DNA from: a virus
Virus record (IMG/VR): IMGVR_UViG_3300030104_005660
Coordinates: 1-29,530 of that record
DNA: 29,530 nt
Direction: 5' to 3' (one strand)
Every line of letters starts with the position of its first letter. Within the stretch, counting starts at the first letter, position 1. Below the pieces are notes generated by a model that did not search any database, had not been told where the DNA came from, and worked only from the letters and a program-made list of their open reading frames with translations. Of this stretch, positions 1-6,761 are shown piece after piece. A program made the position numbers and the translations under genes.

Positions 1-77
1 GCTTGATTTAGCGATTCCGCGAAGGCCCGTTCCAAAAGCTCATTCACGCTAAACCCTAAACCAAGACGGCCGCTGCT
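1..77. repeat. Terminal overlap, left copy (circular join)
   Basis: Bases 1-77 are identical to 29452-29528. The next base differs (A at 78, G at 29529), and the one after agrees. The overlap lies inside terL. An exact 77-base end overlap is what short-read assemblers with a 77-base word leave on a circular or circularly permuted molecule. It is an assembly sign, not necessarily a physical repeat. Confidence 0.85.
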
Positions 78-1133
78 ATTGCTGTCGCCCCGCGCGTGTT
101 CGATTTGGTGCAGACTGATTCCCCAGCCTTCAACCATCGTTTTTATTTCTTTAGCTTCAGCCTTTGGGGTATTGCGTTCTTTGCTGGTGTATTCGTCCAA
201 TACCCACAGCCTGTATCCATCGCTGGCTACCAGATAGCACACGGATGCACCAGGCTTTTCACCGTGGTCCCAGCCAAGTCCTATTGATTCGATATTCTCA
301 GGCGTATGTTCGAACACGTTCTCTTCGCTGAACGCGATCCAAGAATCCTGTGTAATTCCCTGCCATGCGCCTTCGACGCGCTGGGCATATTCCCAGGGCC
401 CGTATCCAGCGATTTGTGCAGCGATTGATTCGGGATCACGATGGGGACAGTTTTCGGCGCTTAGTTTGACGCGCTGCACATCCCATTCTTCGCGCGGGCC
501 TGTCCCTTCGTCTGGATTTCCTTCAACCCAATTCCGCAAGAATTCTGCGGGCCTTCCTATCGGCGTAAAGCACATGAAAGTTGGTGCGTTGTTCACCGCC
601 GTTCGTGATCTTGCTTCGCCCCAATGGCTTTGCTTTGGAAGCTCATCGACGCCCAACCAGTCAATTGTCGCACCGCTAAGTGCCATCTGGTCTTGGCTTC
701 CTGATTTGCCAACAATCAAAGAACCGTTTGCAAGCTCAATGATCTTAGATCCACCGCGCGTATAACCACGTGCGTCATCGTAAAAACAACGCGGATGAAG
801 CGAACCAGGCGGCTCGATTTCGCGCATCTTTCTGCTGAAGTTAGCCCAACCCCCTTTTAGATCAGCCGTCATGACCCAGCCTAAATTTGGGGCAGCGGTG
901 GTTTCTCGAAACGGATGGCGACCAATCGCGTGGGTCCATGCCTCAAAACACAAGGCTCGGGTTTTCCCAATTTGATTGCCGCCAATCAAAATGCGGCGAT
1001 TGTGCTGGCTTGAATGAAACGTGCGCTGACCAGGCGACATCCCACCAATTCCCGGCAGCGAAAGCTCATATTGCAACAGCGGGTTTTCCTTAAACGCCGA
1101 TGCTGCTAATTTGATTTTCGTTAGATTTATCAC
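1..1133 (-). CDS. terL: Terminase large subunit, N-terminal 378 residues (gene crosses the window join)
   Basis: Packaging ATPase and nuclease that docks on the portal and cuts the concatemer. It starts at GTG (1133-1131), which overlaps the previous gene's stop as GTGA and follows a GAGGGA ribosome site. Walker A is GGNQIGKT (residues 51-58). Walker B is IDWLGVDE (residues 157-164). The RNase-H-like nuclease acidic residues are visible as GLGWDHG (D289) and ARGDSNSSG (D350). The third acidic residue, in KHHFDAVGY (about D439), lies on the other side of the join in 29199-29451. The full protein is 461 residues, a normal size for the family. The call is firm because all three nuclease acids and both ATPase motifs are in order. 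Confidence 0.95.
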   Translation of the reverse strand, partial: MINLTKIKLAASAFKENPLLQYELSLPGIGGMSPGQRTFHSSQHNRRILIGGNQIGKTRALCFEAWTHAIGRHPFRETTAAPNLGWVMTADLKGGWANFSRKMREIEPPGSLHPRCFYDDARGYTRGGSKIIELANGSLIVGKSGSQDQMALSGATIDWLGVDELPKQSHWGEARSRTAVNNAPTFMCFTPIGRPAEFLRNWVEGNPDEGTGPREEWDVQRVKLSAENCPHRDPESIAAQIAGYGPWEYAQRVEGAWQGITQDSWIAFSEENVFEHTPENIESIGLGWDHGEKPGASVCYLVASDGYRLWVLDEYTSKERNTPKAEAKEIKTMVEGWGISLHQIEHARGDSNSSGRLGLGFSVNELLERAFAESLNQ

Positions 1134-1339
1134 GCCTGTCCCTCTTCGAGCCACCACACCAGATCAGGCCCTTCATCGAAATCATAAAATTCTATTTGAT
1201 CGTAAACAACATCAGCGCCTGCAGGAATCGATGCCCTTATGTCCACGAATTCGAAGGCATCATCCACGTCCAGCGCCCATTGGAATTTCGTCGAATGGAG
1301 CAAACCAAGCACGAAGACTTCGAATCGATATAGCGACAT
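1130..1339 (-). CDS. Small acidic protein between the terminase subunits
   Basis: Sixty-nine residues, not recognised. It is acidic and aromatic, with clusters such as DVDDAFEFVD and IEFYDFDEGPDLVWW. Its ATG (1339-1337) overlaps the TerS stop, and its TGA overlaps the GTG of terL, so the three genes are translationally coupled. The position suggests a packaging accessory, but the sequence shows no known domain. No signal peptide or membrane segment is seen. Confidence 0.7.
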   Translation of the reverse strand: MSLYRFEVFVLGLLHSTKFQWALDVDDAFEFVDIRASIPAGADVVYDQIEFYDFDEGPDLVWWLEEGQA

Positions 1340-1806
1340 TATTCAACCACGCTCCTACGGTTTAGGGCAGCAATGATGATCTCTTCAGGCAATTCGCTGA
1401 CGTGTTCAATGATCTGCGCACGCCCTTCTTTCGTGTTGGGATCCACCAACTGTTCGCTTTCTGGAATCACTTCTGGCTCGATTGGTTCGCGCCTATAGCC
1501 GTGCCGCCTTTCAAGCATCCAGGCTGCTGCAGTCCAGGTCCCTTCCTGTGCCGCCTTCTTTATTGTCGCCAACGCGTGCGCTGCACTTTGAGCTTCCGCC
1601 CTTTTAATGTCCTGCAAAAGCTGCAGTTTTTCGTTGTCGCCATCGCGGGCCTGTTCCAGCCAATAATAAAACGTGCGTTCCGAAATGCCTGCATATTGAG
1701 CCGCCAGCTTATTGCTGAGACCTAAGCGGATTCCTTCGATCAAACGCTGTTTTACCTCTGGCGTCATTTTAGCCATCAAGCGCACCGCTGCCTGGGTCCT
1801 GTCCAT
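1339..1806 (-). CDS. terS: Terminase small subunit
   Basis: Up to 155 residues, the expected size for a DNA-recognition subunit of the packaging motor. The N-terminal third reads as a helix-turn-helix: EGIRLGLSNKLAAQYAGISE followed by RTFYYWLEQARDG, the usual TerS 'resting, step, recognition helix, W' pattern. A helical middle (LLQDIKRAEAQSAAHAL) and TWTAAAWMLERRH are typical of the family. Two starts are possible: ATG at 1806 (AAGG only three bases upstream) or ATG at 1776, 30 bases in. Either way the start overlaps the end of the upstream methyltransferase gene. The call rests on the helix-turn-helix and on lying just before terL. Confidence 0.88.
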   Translation of the reverse strand: MDRTQAAVRLMAKMTPEVKQRLIEGIRLGLSNKLAAQYAGISERTFYYWLEQARDGDNEKLQLLQDIKRAEAQSAAHALATIKKAAQEGTWTAAAWMLERRHGYRREPIEPEVIPESEQLVDPNTKEGRAQIIEHVSELPEEIIIAALNRRSVVE

Positions 1807-3049
1807 TTGCCTTAGCCCATCGTGTCCACCGTCTTCGAATCACGTCACAATAGTGCGGATCCAATTCAATGCAGCGTGCAACGCGGTGCGTCTTTGCGCA
1901 GGCCATTAGAGTCGAGCCAGATCCCGCAAAGGGTTCGCCCACCAACCATCCAGGCACTGAGCTGTTTTCTATCATCGGCGCGATCAACTCCACAGGCTTC
2001 ATCGTGGGGTGCTCTTTTGAAGATCCTGGGCGCTTGCACTCTTGCACGGTGTCTACAGTACGCGGCACTGGATTCAACCGTGCAGCCCCGTCAAACCAGC
2101 CGTGAAAGATTGGTTCGTGTCGATAGTGATAATCTCCGCGGCCCATAACAAATCGATCTTTGACCCAGACTAATGTTCTGCGCCAATTGAAGTCTTCCAA
2201 GACCTGACCAAGGCGCCAGAAGATAGGACCTGCGGGCGCAGAAGCATACCAGGCTGCGCCAGGTTCACTATGTTTCACCAGCTCGGTGAACGTCGCGTGC
2301 CACAGATCCGCTGTTTCTTCTGGGCTCATCGAATCGTTCGATACCATCAAACCATCGGTTCGCCTATTCAGGCGCTTGGCTTCTTCGATGTCTTTCACTG
2401 CGTTGACTGAGACACCATAGGGCGGATCTGTCCACACGCACTTCAGCTTTTCGCCTTGCATCAGGGCTTCCCAGACATCTGGATCTGTCGAATCGCCGCA
2501 GATCAAACGATGTGGTCCCAGCTCGAAGATCTCACCAGGCTGCGACACGGGTTGTTCCCCGGCCTCTAAACCAGGCACGTCGAATTCGTCTTCGTCTAAA
2601 TCGAACGGCTCATCTGCCATGATGGTGGCCAGCTCATCTGCCGTCCATCCGATTCCAGAAACGTCCACGTCTTCTGCCTCTAATTCAACCAGGACCTTTC
2701 GCAGCAGATCGTCATTCCAGTCAGCTATTTCGCCAACTTTATTATCGGCCAAGGCCAGCAGCTTCGCATCGGCTGGATCCAGATCCATGTAGCGTACCGG
2801 CACACGATCCAGTCCCAGCTTTTCGGCAGCCAGAAACCTTGTGTGGCCCGCGATAATTTCGCCATTCTTTCGAGCGATAATGGGCGAAGCAAACCCGAAG
2901 CGCCTGATTGAATTCGCGACGTCTTCCACCGCGTGTTCGTTATCGCGCGGGTTTTCTGACCAAGGCGACAGCTCGGTGCGATTGACCCAGACTGCTGCAG
3001 CTTCGCTCTTTGACTTTGAGTGTTTCCCTGTTTGTTCCTGCTTTTTCAT
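1769..3049 (-). CDS. ParB-domain / adenine- or cytosine-N4 DNA methyltransferase fusion
   Basis: A 426-residue, two-domain protein. Residues about 20-110 are a ParB/sulfiredoxin-like domain, with GEIIAGHTRFLAA (63-75) as the hallmark. Residues about 175-420 are an amino-methyltransferase: GDST (185-188), the catalytic DPPY (208-211), HEPIFHGW (311-318), HPTMKP (347-352) and the SAM-binding motif PFAGSGS (373-379). DPPY precedes FAGSGS, the beta-class order. Such fusions are common next to phage terminase genes and methylate N6-adenine or N4-cytosine. Likely roles are protection from host restriction or marking of packaging substrate; that part is inference. The target sequence cannot be read from the protein. 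Confidence 0.93.
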   Translation of the reverse strand: MKKQEQTGKHSKSKSEAAAVWVNRTELSPWSENPRDNEHAVEDVANSIRRFGFASPIIARKNGEIIAGHTRFLAAEKLGLDRVPVRYMDLDPADAKLLALADNKVGEIADWNDDLLRKVLVELEAEDVDVSGIGWTADELATIMADEPFDLDEDEFDVPGLEAGEQPVSQPGEIFELGPHRLICGDSTDPDVWEALMQGEKLKCVWTDPPYGVSVNAVKDIEEAKRLNRRTDGLMVSNDSMSPEETADLWHATFTELVKHSEPGAAWYASAPAGPIFWRLGQVLEDFNWRRTLVWVKDRFVMGRGDYHYRHEPIFHGWFDGAARLNPVPRTVDTVQECKRPGSSKEHPTMKPVELIAPMIENSSVPGWLVGEPFAGSGSTLMACAKTHRVARCIELDPHYCDVIRRRWTRWAKANGQDPGSGALDG

Positions 3050-3052
3050 CGT

Positions 3053-3115
3053 TTATTTCTTCTTCCTTTTGCCTTTGGCTTTCTTCTTTTTCGTCCCGTA
3101 CATATACTTGGCCAT
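3053..3115 (-). CDS. 20-residue lysine-rich peptide
   Basis: A tiny gene with a very good ribosome site, GGAGG six bases before the ATG (3115-3113). The product is MAKYMYGTKKKKAKGKRKKK, with eleven lysines and one arginine in 20 residues. It fits exactly between the PAPS-reductase-like gene (ends 3139) and the methyltransferase gene (starts 3049), leaving gaps of 23 and 3 bases. The basic tail suggests nucleic-acid or polyanion binding, but nothing more can be said. The strong ribosome site and tight packing argue that it is translated. Confidence 0.6.
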   Translation of the reverse strand: MAKYMYGTKKKKAKGKRKKK

Positions 3116-3138
3116 TAGGCCCTCCTGCCTCGAAGGTA

Positions 3139-4107
3139 TCATTCGGTGCCGCTGTCGCACAATCCCCAACTGAGACATCCCGGTTCGCGTTCGTCTTCTC
3201 GAAAGAAGTTGTACTGCTTTCCACCGCGCGATGTCTTTGACCAGTCCACAACTTTATCAATAGGCGGCATTGTGAAGCCGTATCCAAGACCAGCAAAGAA
3301 AGTGGGTGGCCTAAGTTTCTTTTTCATCTCGCCACCTTCATCGATAATTTTCTGGTGTCGAGCTGCGGCAATTTTCTGAACGGCTTCTTCCAGCTCTCGA
3401 ATCAAATCTACTCTTTTAGAATCCGTTTCAGCCATATAGCGCACTTCTGATTTTCGACTGAAGATGCAGGGCCAACATCCCACGCGCTTTGCCCCTTGCA
3501 GGTATAGCTTGCACGGTCGAAGACCGTGACGGTGGTGGATGTCGATCACGTCTTGGACTGTCCAACGAATCAATGGGCGCCAGACCATGCAATCCATCGA
3601 AGTGCTAATTTCACGCTCGGGCAACTTGCTGCGGGCTTCGCTCTCATCAGCTCGAATGCCAACGACGTTCACTGGGCGCTCGAAATCGTTCGACTTCATA
3701 AACGCTTTGATCGTTTTCATTTTCAGGTTCTGGGTACACCAGCGATGGATGCGAGAAGGAAACATCCCCTTGTAAATTATCCACCGCAGCATCCCCGATG
3801 GCGAATGGCCCAGGAGGTCTTCAAAGTAAACCGCTAAGGCTTCTTGCTCTTCGTCCAAATCAGGCAATGGCGGTGTCAGAAACTCAATTTCTCCGATGGC
3901 TTCAGGAAGCTCATCTTTCAGGTACGAATACAAAACGGGGTGCTCCCAGCCTGTATCGAAGAACACTCTTCGGTGTTCGATGCCCTGCTCTTTGAGAAAG
4001 AGCGACATGGCTGCGGAGTCTTTGCCGCCTGAAATGCTTGCAAAATATTCAGGCTTTGTATCGCCTAACAATTCTCTCTTCTTCGCTTCTCTTTCTTCGG
4101 CTGTCAT
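3139..4107 (-). CDS. PAPS reductase-like PP-loop protein
   Basis: A 322-residue member of the adenosine-phosphosulfate / PAPS reductase and DndC-like superfamily. The nucleotide-binding PP-loop is SGGKDS (26-31). Other family marks are FDTGWEHP (50-57), RWCTQNLKMK (122-131) and VGIRADES (149-156). Cysteines at 199, 211, 214 (GCWPC), 311 and 317 could bind an iron-sulfur cluster, as in DndC. Homologs are frequent in phages; reported ideas are sulfur metabolism or phosphorothioate DNA modification, neither settled. The ATG at 4107 follows GGAGGG at a normal distance. The gene lies between an initiator-like gene and a DNA methyltransferase, which favours a DNA role, but this is inference. Confidence 0.85.
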   Translation of the reverse strand: MTAEEREAKKRELLGDTKPEYFASISGGKDSAAMSLFLKEQGIEHRRVFFDTGWEHPVLYSYLKDELPEAIGEIEFLTPPLPDLDEEQEALAVYFEDLLGHSPSGMLRWIIYKGMFPSRIHRWCTQNLKMKTIKAFMKSNDFERPVNVVGIRADESEARSKLPEREISTSMDCMVWRPLIRWTVQDVIDIHHRHGLRPCKLYLQGAKRVGCWPCIFSRKSEVRYMAETDSKRVDLIRELEEAVQKIAAARHQKIIDEGGEMKKKLRPPTFFAGLGYGFTMPPIDKVVDWSKTSRGGKQYNFFREDEREPGCLSWGLCDSGTE

Positions 4108-4802
4108 CAGGTCCCTCCTATGATTTGCCGCGCTGCTATCTGAACCGCTTCTTCGTATTTCTGGTCTGTGAATTGATCTCGGATTTCCACCAGCATTTCC
4201 TCTGCCTGTTTCACCGCTTCATCCCACTCTATATCCATTCGGGGTTTCTTCCACGGGTCGTGCCCGTTCGTCTTCTTAGTCGAGACTTCAGGCTTTATGC
4301 GATCAAATCCAGATCCATTCTTTTTCTTAAAAGAAGTGTATTTGTTTTTGTATTTGTAAGAGGAATTAACGCGCGATCGTCCGGCATCTGTCTGGTTGCT
4401 GTCCGTTTGCTGTCTGGCAGCTGTCCGTTTTAGCCTGCTAAGTCGCTGTTTTCTTTTGGGTTTGGTGGCTGGTTGCTGTCCGTTTCGTGTCTGGCCACTG
4501 TCTGGTTGCTGGCTGGTTTCGTGCGGTTTGCCCCGGCCGTCTTCTTGAGCTGGATCCCCGAAATCTTCGCCTTCGATCCAGCCGTTATAGATCGCCACCA
4601 CCTTTTCGCGCATTATGCGAGCACGCCACCGCGACCAGCCTGTGTAATTGGCCAGGTCCCGAATCGATACGTTCACGCCGCTATGCGTAAGGTTCCAACA
4701 CCATAAATAAGCCACTGCTTCTGGCGCTTGGTTTTCCTTCGTCCATCTGGTCTTGACCAGCGCCGCTGCGAATTCCGCAGGCACCGGATGCCACTGCTTC
4801 AT
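4107..4802 (-). CDS. Replication-initiator-like protein carrying a probable origin
   Basis: A 231-residue protein starting at ATG 4802-4800 behind GAGGG; an in-frame ATG at 4832 has a poor ribosome site. Residues about 1-85 look like a winged-helix DNA-binding domain of the phage O-protein kind, with VSIRDLANYTGWSRWRARIM as a recognisable helix-turn-helix. A polar linker rich in Q, T, S and R follows, then a short helical C-terminus. The linker DNA holds an 11-bp repeat array and an AT-rich tract (see separate entry), as the lambda O gene holds its origin. Family assignment is from the pattern only, so 'helix-turn-helix replication protein' is the safe call. Its stop overlaps the next gene's start. 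Confidence 0.68.
   Translation of the reverse strand: MKQWHPVPAEFAAALVKTRWTKENQAPEAVAYLWCWNLTHSGVNVSIRDLANYTGWSRWRARIMREKVVAIYNGWIEGEDFGDPAQEDGRGKPHETSQQPDSGQTRNGQQPATKPKRKQRLSRLKRTAARQQTDSNQTDAGRSRVNSSYKYKNKYTSFKKKNGSGFDRIKPEVSTKKTNGHDPWKKPRMDIEWDEAVKQAEEMLVEIRDQFTDQKYEEAVQIAARQIIGGT
4318..4369. other. AT-rich tract beside the repeats (possible DNA unwinding element)
   Basis: This 52-base stretch is roughly three quarters A+T by eye, in a genome near 50 percent GC. It lies 18 bases from the 11-bp repeats, inside the same gene, and encodes a lysine- and tyrosine-rich run. Iterons followed by an AT-rich segment inside the initiator gene is the lambda-type origin layout. The role is inferred from position and composition only. 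Confidence 0.5.
4388..4530. repeat. 11-bp phased repeats inside the initiator gene (iteron-like)
   Basis: Thirteen consecutive 11-bp steps can be laid from 4388 to 4530. Units 1-4 are CTGTCTGGTTG, CTGTCCGTTTG, CTGTCTGGCAG and CTGTCCGTTTT. Three degenerate steps (4432-4464) keep the phase. Then come GTGGCTGGTTG, CTGTCCGTTTC, GTGTCTGGCCA, CTGTCTGGTTG, CTGGCTGGTTT and CGTGCGGTTTG. The consensus is about CTGTCYGKTTG on the plus strand. Eleven is not a multiple of three, so each unit is read in a different frame and the peptide does not repeat. That points to selection on the DNA itself. GCTGTCCGTTT occurs exactly at 4398, 4420 and 4475. Confidence 0.75.
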
Positions 4803-4832
4803 TATTCCCTCGCTATTTATTCCCCATCGCAA

Positions 4833-4916
4833 TCCCGCTGGGAGCTACCCAGCGGGTGACCCGCGAAAGGTCGTGCGTTTGGGAATTGCTAACCCCGTTT
4901 ATGGGGTACTAAACAC
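4833..4916 (-). promoter_or_regulatory. Structured leader of the initiator gene with competing hairpins
   Basis: An 84-base gap between rusA and the initiator gene. It holds a perfect 9-bp inverted repeat, CCCGCTGGG (4834-4842) and CCCAGCGGG (4848-4856), with a 5-base loop. On the transcript, GCGGG just upstream could instead pair with the first CCCGC of this stem, so the two folds exclude each other. A second hairpin, ACCCC/GGGGT, lies near 4892-4907. No U-run follows either stem, so these are not standard terminators. Control of initiator translation, or RNA processing, is possible. Confidence 0.45.
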
Positions 4917-5366
4917 TTAGGGCAATGTGAGCAGAAGATCAACTGATCCCCTATCCCCAGGCTGTGCCCAACGCTTGTGGGCGATCAGGTCCACCACGAT
5001 ATTGTCATCTGCCAGGACGCCCGCCAAGACCAGCGAATCCAGGATGCACTTCGCGATGTTGTCTATGTCTGGTTTTCTGTCGCACAGCTCGATTCCAATC
5101 TTCGCCTTGGTGCACATCGCCTTTGGGCGTTTTCGATAAGCCCAGAATTCGATTTTCACGGGCTCGGTGATCGCGGGCCTTCGCCAGTGGGCTTTCAAAA
5201 CCAAAGAAGCGCTGCGCTCCCATTGGGCCGTCTTTGGTGGTGTGTAGGCTTTCGGAAATCCACCGCGCATTGCCACGCGGGGTCTGCCTTTACCAATCGG
5301 CTCTAATGGAATGACGCAGCGCCATTCTTTCTCTCTTTCCCTAAAGCAGTCTAATTTCGTTTTCAC
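4917..5366 (-). CDS. rusA: RusA-family Holliday junction resolvase
   Basis: A 149-residue endonuclease that cuts Holliday junctions and other branched DNA before packaging. The family marks are PIGKGRPR (23-30), the metal-binding KPDIDNIAKCILDSL (98-112) and GVLADDNIV (116-124), with the aspartates at 99, 101, 120 and 121. The start is GTG at 5366, overlapping the end of the upstream gene by 26 bases; the nearby AAGG is close to the start, so the true start could be slightly different. The length fits RusA (about 120-150). It works with the ERF-like and SSB proteins encoded elsewhere in this genome. Confidence 0.9.
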   Translation of the reverse strand: MKTKLDCFREREKEWRCVIPLEPIGKGRPRVAMRGGFPKAYTPPKTAQWERSASLVLKAHWRRPAITEPVKIEFWAYRKRPKAMCTKAKIGIELCDRKPDIDNIAKCILDSLVLAGVLADDNIVVDLIAHKRWAQPGDRGSVDLLLTLP

Positions 5367-5715
5367 GCCTTGTCACATAACAGGATTCGCACAGATACTC
5401 GCTGGTGCCGTCCCGGTTGTCTTTGCCCAGAAATTCGTCTTCCGGCACTGGGATCTTGCATTCTTCGCAGGGCCAAGAGGCGACGGGCCTCTGATCTGCT
5501 TCCCGCAATTCCATCGCGTCTTTCAGCGATTTTCTCAATTCTAAAAGACCCAGGACGTTTTTCAATTGCAGATCCAGCCCAGGATCATCAATCGACCAAT
5601 CCCCGTATTGGAACATTTCTAATTCGCTTTCGGACGCCTTGTGCAGGCCCAAATTGTCGAGCACCAGATGTTGGACTGATTCGCGGTTTATAAGGATTTC
5701 GAGTTTGATAAGCAT
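5341..5715 (-). CDS. Small putative zinc-ribbon protein
   Basis: A 124-residue protein of unknown role. Two CxxC pairs, PCEEC and LCESC near residues 82-86 and 107-112, could bind one zinc ion as a ribbon. The rest is charged and helical. The ATG (5715-5713) follows AGGAGGGAAA. Together with the upstream 6020 and 5744 genes it forms a run of small early-type genes with stereotyped ribosome sites. Such ribbons often mediate DNA or protein contact, but nothing here is specific. Confidence 0.65.
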   Translation of the reverse strand: MLIKLEILINRESVQHLVLDNLGLHKASESELEMFQYGDWSIDDPGLDLQLKNVLGLLELRKSLKDAMELREADQRPVASWPCEECKIPVPEDEFLGKDNRDGTSEYLCESCYVTRRENEIRLL

Positions 5716-5743
5716 TTTCCCTCCTATCGGAATGCTTGTGTGT

Positions 5744-6010
5744 TTAGAGGTTTCGAGGCACTGGTGCGCCGAGCAAGAAACCAGACTTAGGCTGTTTCAC
5801 TTCAATGCAGCCTGGTCCGTTTCCTTCGGGGTCGCGTGTTGCCCAAACTTCAGTGCCGTTATCGAAGCAGATGACGATAGGGCGTGCGTGCCATCCGACT
5901 TCTTCTGCTTCTTCTTCTGTTTGGAATCGAATCGACGTGACTGCTGCGCCTTCGAGCGCTGCCGATATCGTCAAAAGGTCCATCTTGGCTTGTAATTGAA
6001 TCTGGTTCAT
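5744..6010 (-). CDS. Small hypothetical protein
   Basis: Eighty-eight residues, not recognised. It reads as a small alpha/beta protein (VTSIRFQTEEEAEEVGWHA, IVICFDNGTEVW) without cysteine pairs or membrane segments. The ATG at 6010 follows AGGAGCAGGAA, a good ribosome site. Spacing to both neighbours is short, so it is probably part of one leftward operon beginning near 6622. Confidence 0.65.
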   Translation of the reverse strand: MNQIQLQAKMDLLTISAALEGAAVTSIRFQTEEEAEEVGWHARPIVICFDNGTEVWATRDPEGNGPGCIEVKQPKSGFLLGAPVPRNL

Positions 6011-6019
6011 TTCCTGCTC

Positions 6020-6391
6020 CTATTGGTTTTCTGGTTTGATCTTTTTCATTTGGTAGCCGGTAGCTTCGAAAAGCTCATCAATCAGTAGATTGATTTCCCA
6101 TGCGAATCGTTGTTCGCCACCGTTACTGGCTTGATAGTCTTCGATCTGATCGATGATTTGGCGCCCTTGGGGATCGTCTAAAGCCATAGAAAATGTGATG
6201 CTCATCGATGGGTCCCAGTGTGTTTTGTACGCGCGATAGGCTGCAATGGTTTGATTACGAGCTGCGATGAATTCGCTTTTCGCGATTTCGCAGTTGCGGC
6301 CGAATTTCTTCCAGCGGCTTTGAGCGCGGGCTTCTTTGTCTTCGGCTTTTTGCCATGCTGCGTATTTTTGAGATTTTGATCGGCTGGTCAT
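6020..6391 (-). CDS. Small helical hypothetical protein
   Basis: A 123-residue charged, mostly helical protein with a basic N-terminus (MTSRSKSQKYAAWQKAEDKE). The ATG at 6391 follows TAGGAGCCAAC. No family is recognised. The gene lies in the leftward early-type operon between two other small unknowns. Confidence 0.65.
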   Translation of the reverse strand: MTSRSKSQKYAAWQKAEDKEARAQSRWKKFGRNCEIAKSEFIAARNQTIAAYRAYKTHWDPSMSITFSMALDDPQGRQIIDQIEDYQASNGGEQRFAWEINLLIDELFEATGYQMKKIKPENQ

Positions 6392-6412
6392 GTTGGCTCC
6401 TAATGGTGTTGT

Positions 6413-6622
6413 TTAGAGGTTAGCGATCAGGCGACGTGCGGTGCGTCGAAGGCTGCGAAGCTGGCGACGTTCCCATTGGAGGTCACTTCTGTCAAATGCG
6501 CCGATCCTATCCGAAGCAAGCTCGATGTTGATCCAATCAATTTGCTTTGTGGCCTTGGCAATTTGAGCAGCCAAGCGGGCTTTTTCTCGGGATGTTGCTG
6601 ATTCGATTGTTGAGTTGGTCAT
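6413..6622 (-). CDS. Small arginine-rich helical protein, first leftward gene
   Basis: Sixty-nine residues from ATG 6622-6620, chosen over an upstream ATG (6727) because AAAGGGG lies at the right distance and the upstream stretch does not look coding. The product ends in a basic helix (QWERRQLRSLRRTARRLIANL), which could bind nucleic acid. It is the first leftward gene after the divergent control region. Function unknown. Confidence 0.6.
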   Translation of the reverse strand: MTNSTIESATSREKARLAAQIAKATKQIDWINIELASDRIGAFDRSDLQWERRQLRSLRRTARRLIANL

Positions 6623-6761
6623 TGTTTGCCCCTTTCTATACACACACATTACCGTTGTAACCGTGGGAATACCAGCGAAATCGACAAACAAATGCAGAAA
6701 GATATCTTCTGGCATTGTTCGAACCATTCCGCTAAGATGTTCACAGATACGCGGAGGGACC
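6623..6761. promoter_or_regulatory. Divergent control region with two palindromes
   Basis: A 139-base gap between the leftward and rightward blocks. It holds two perfect palindromes, AAGATATCTT (6699-6708) and GTTCGAAC (6717-6724), with centres 17 bases apart. A candidate rightward promoter is CTGGCA (6709-6714), an 18-base spacer and TAAGAT (6733-6738), each matching the sigma-70 consensus at four of six positions; the second palindrome lies in its spacer. Leftward candidates are weaker, for example TGGTATTCC on the minus strand near 6665-6673. The palindromes are good operator candidates, perhaps for the ribbon-helix-helix-like protein encoded at 7074. Confidence 0.5.

Noticed and set aside
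1-79. Terminal repeat as a physical direct terminal repeat or transposon end.
   Set aside because: The repeat is inside terL and of the length expected from assembly overlap; nothing suggests a physical end here.
6635-6640. TATAGA as a leftward -10 box.
   Set aside because: Transcription would begin inside or after the ribosome site of the 6413-6622 gene, so it cannot serve that gene normally.
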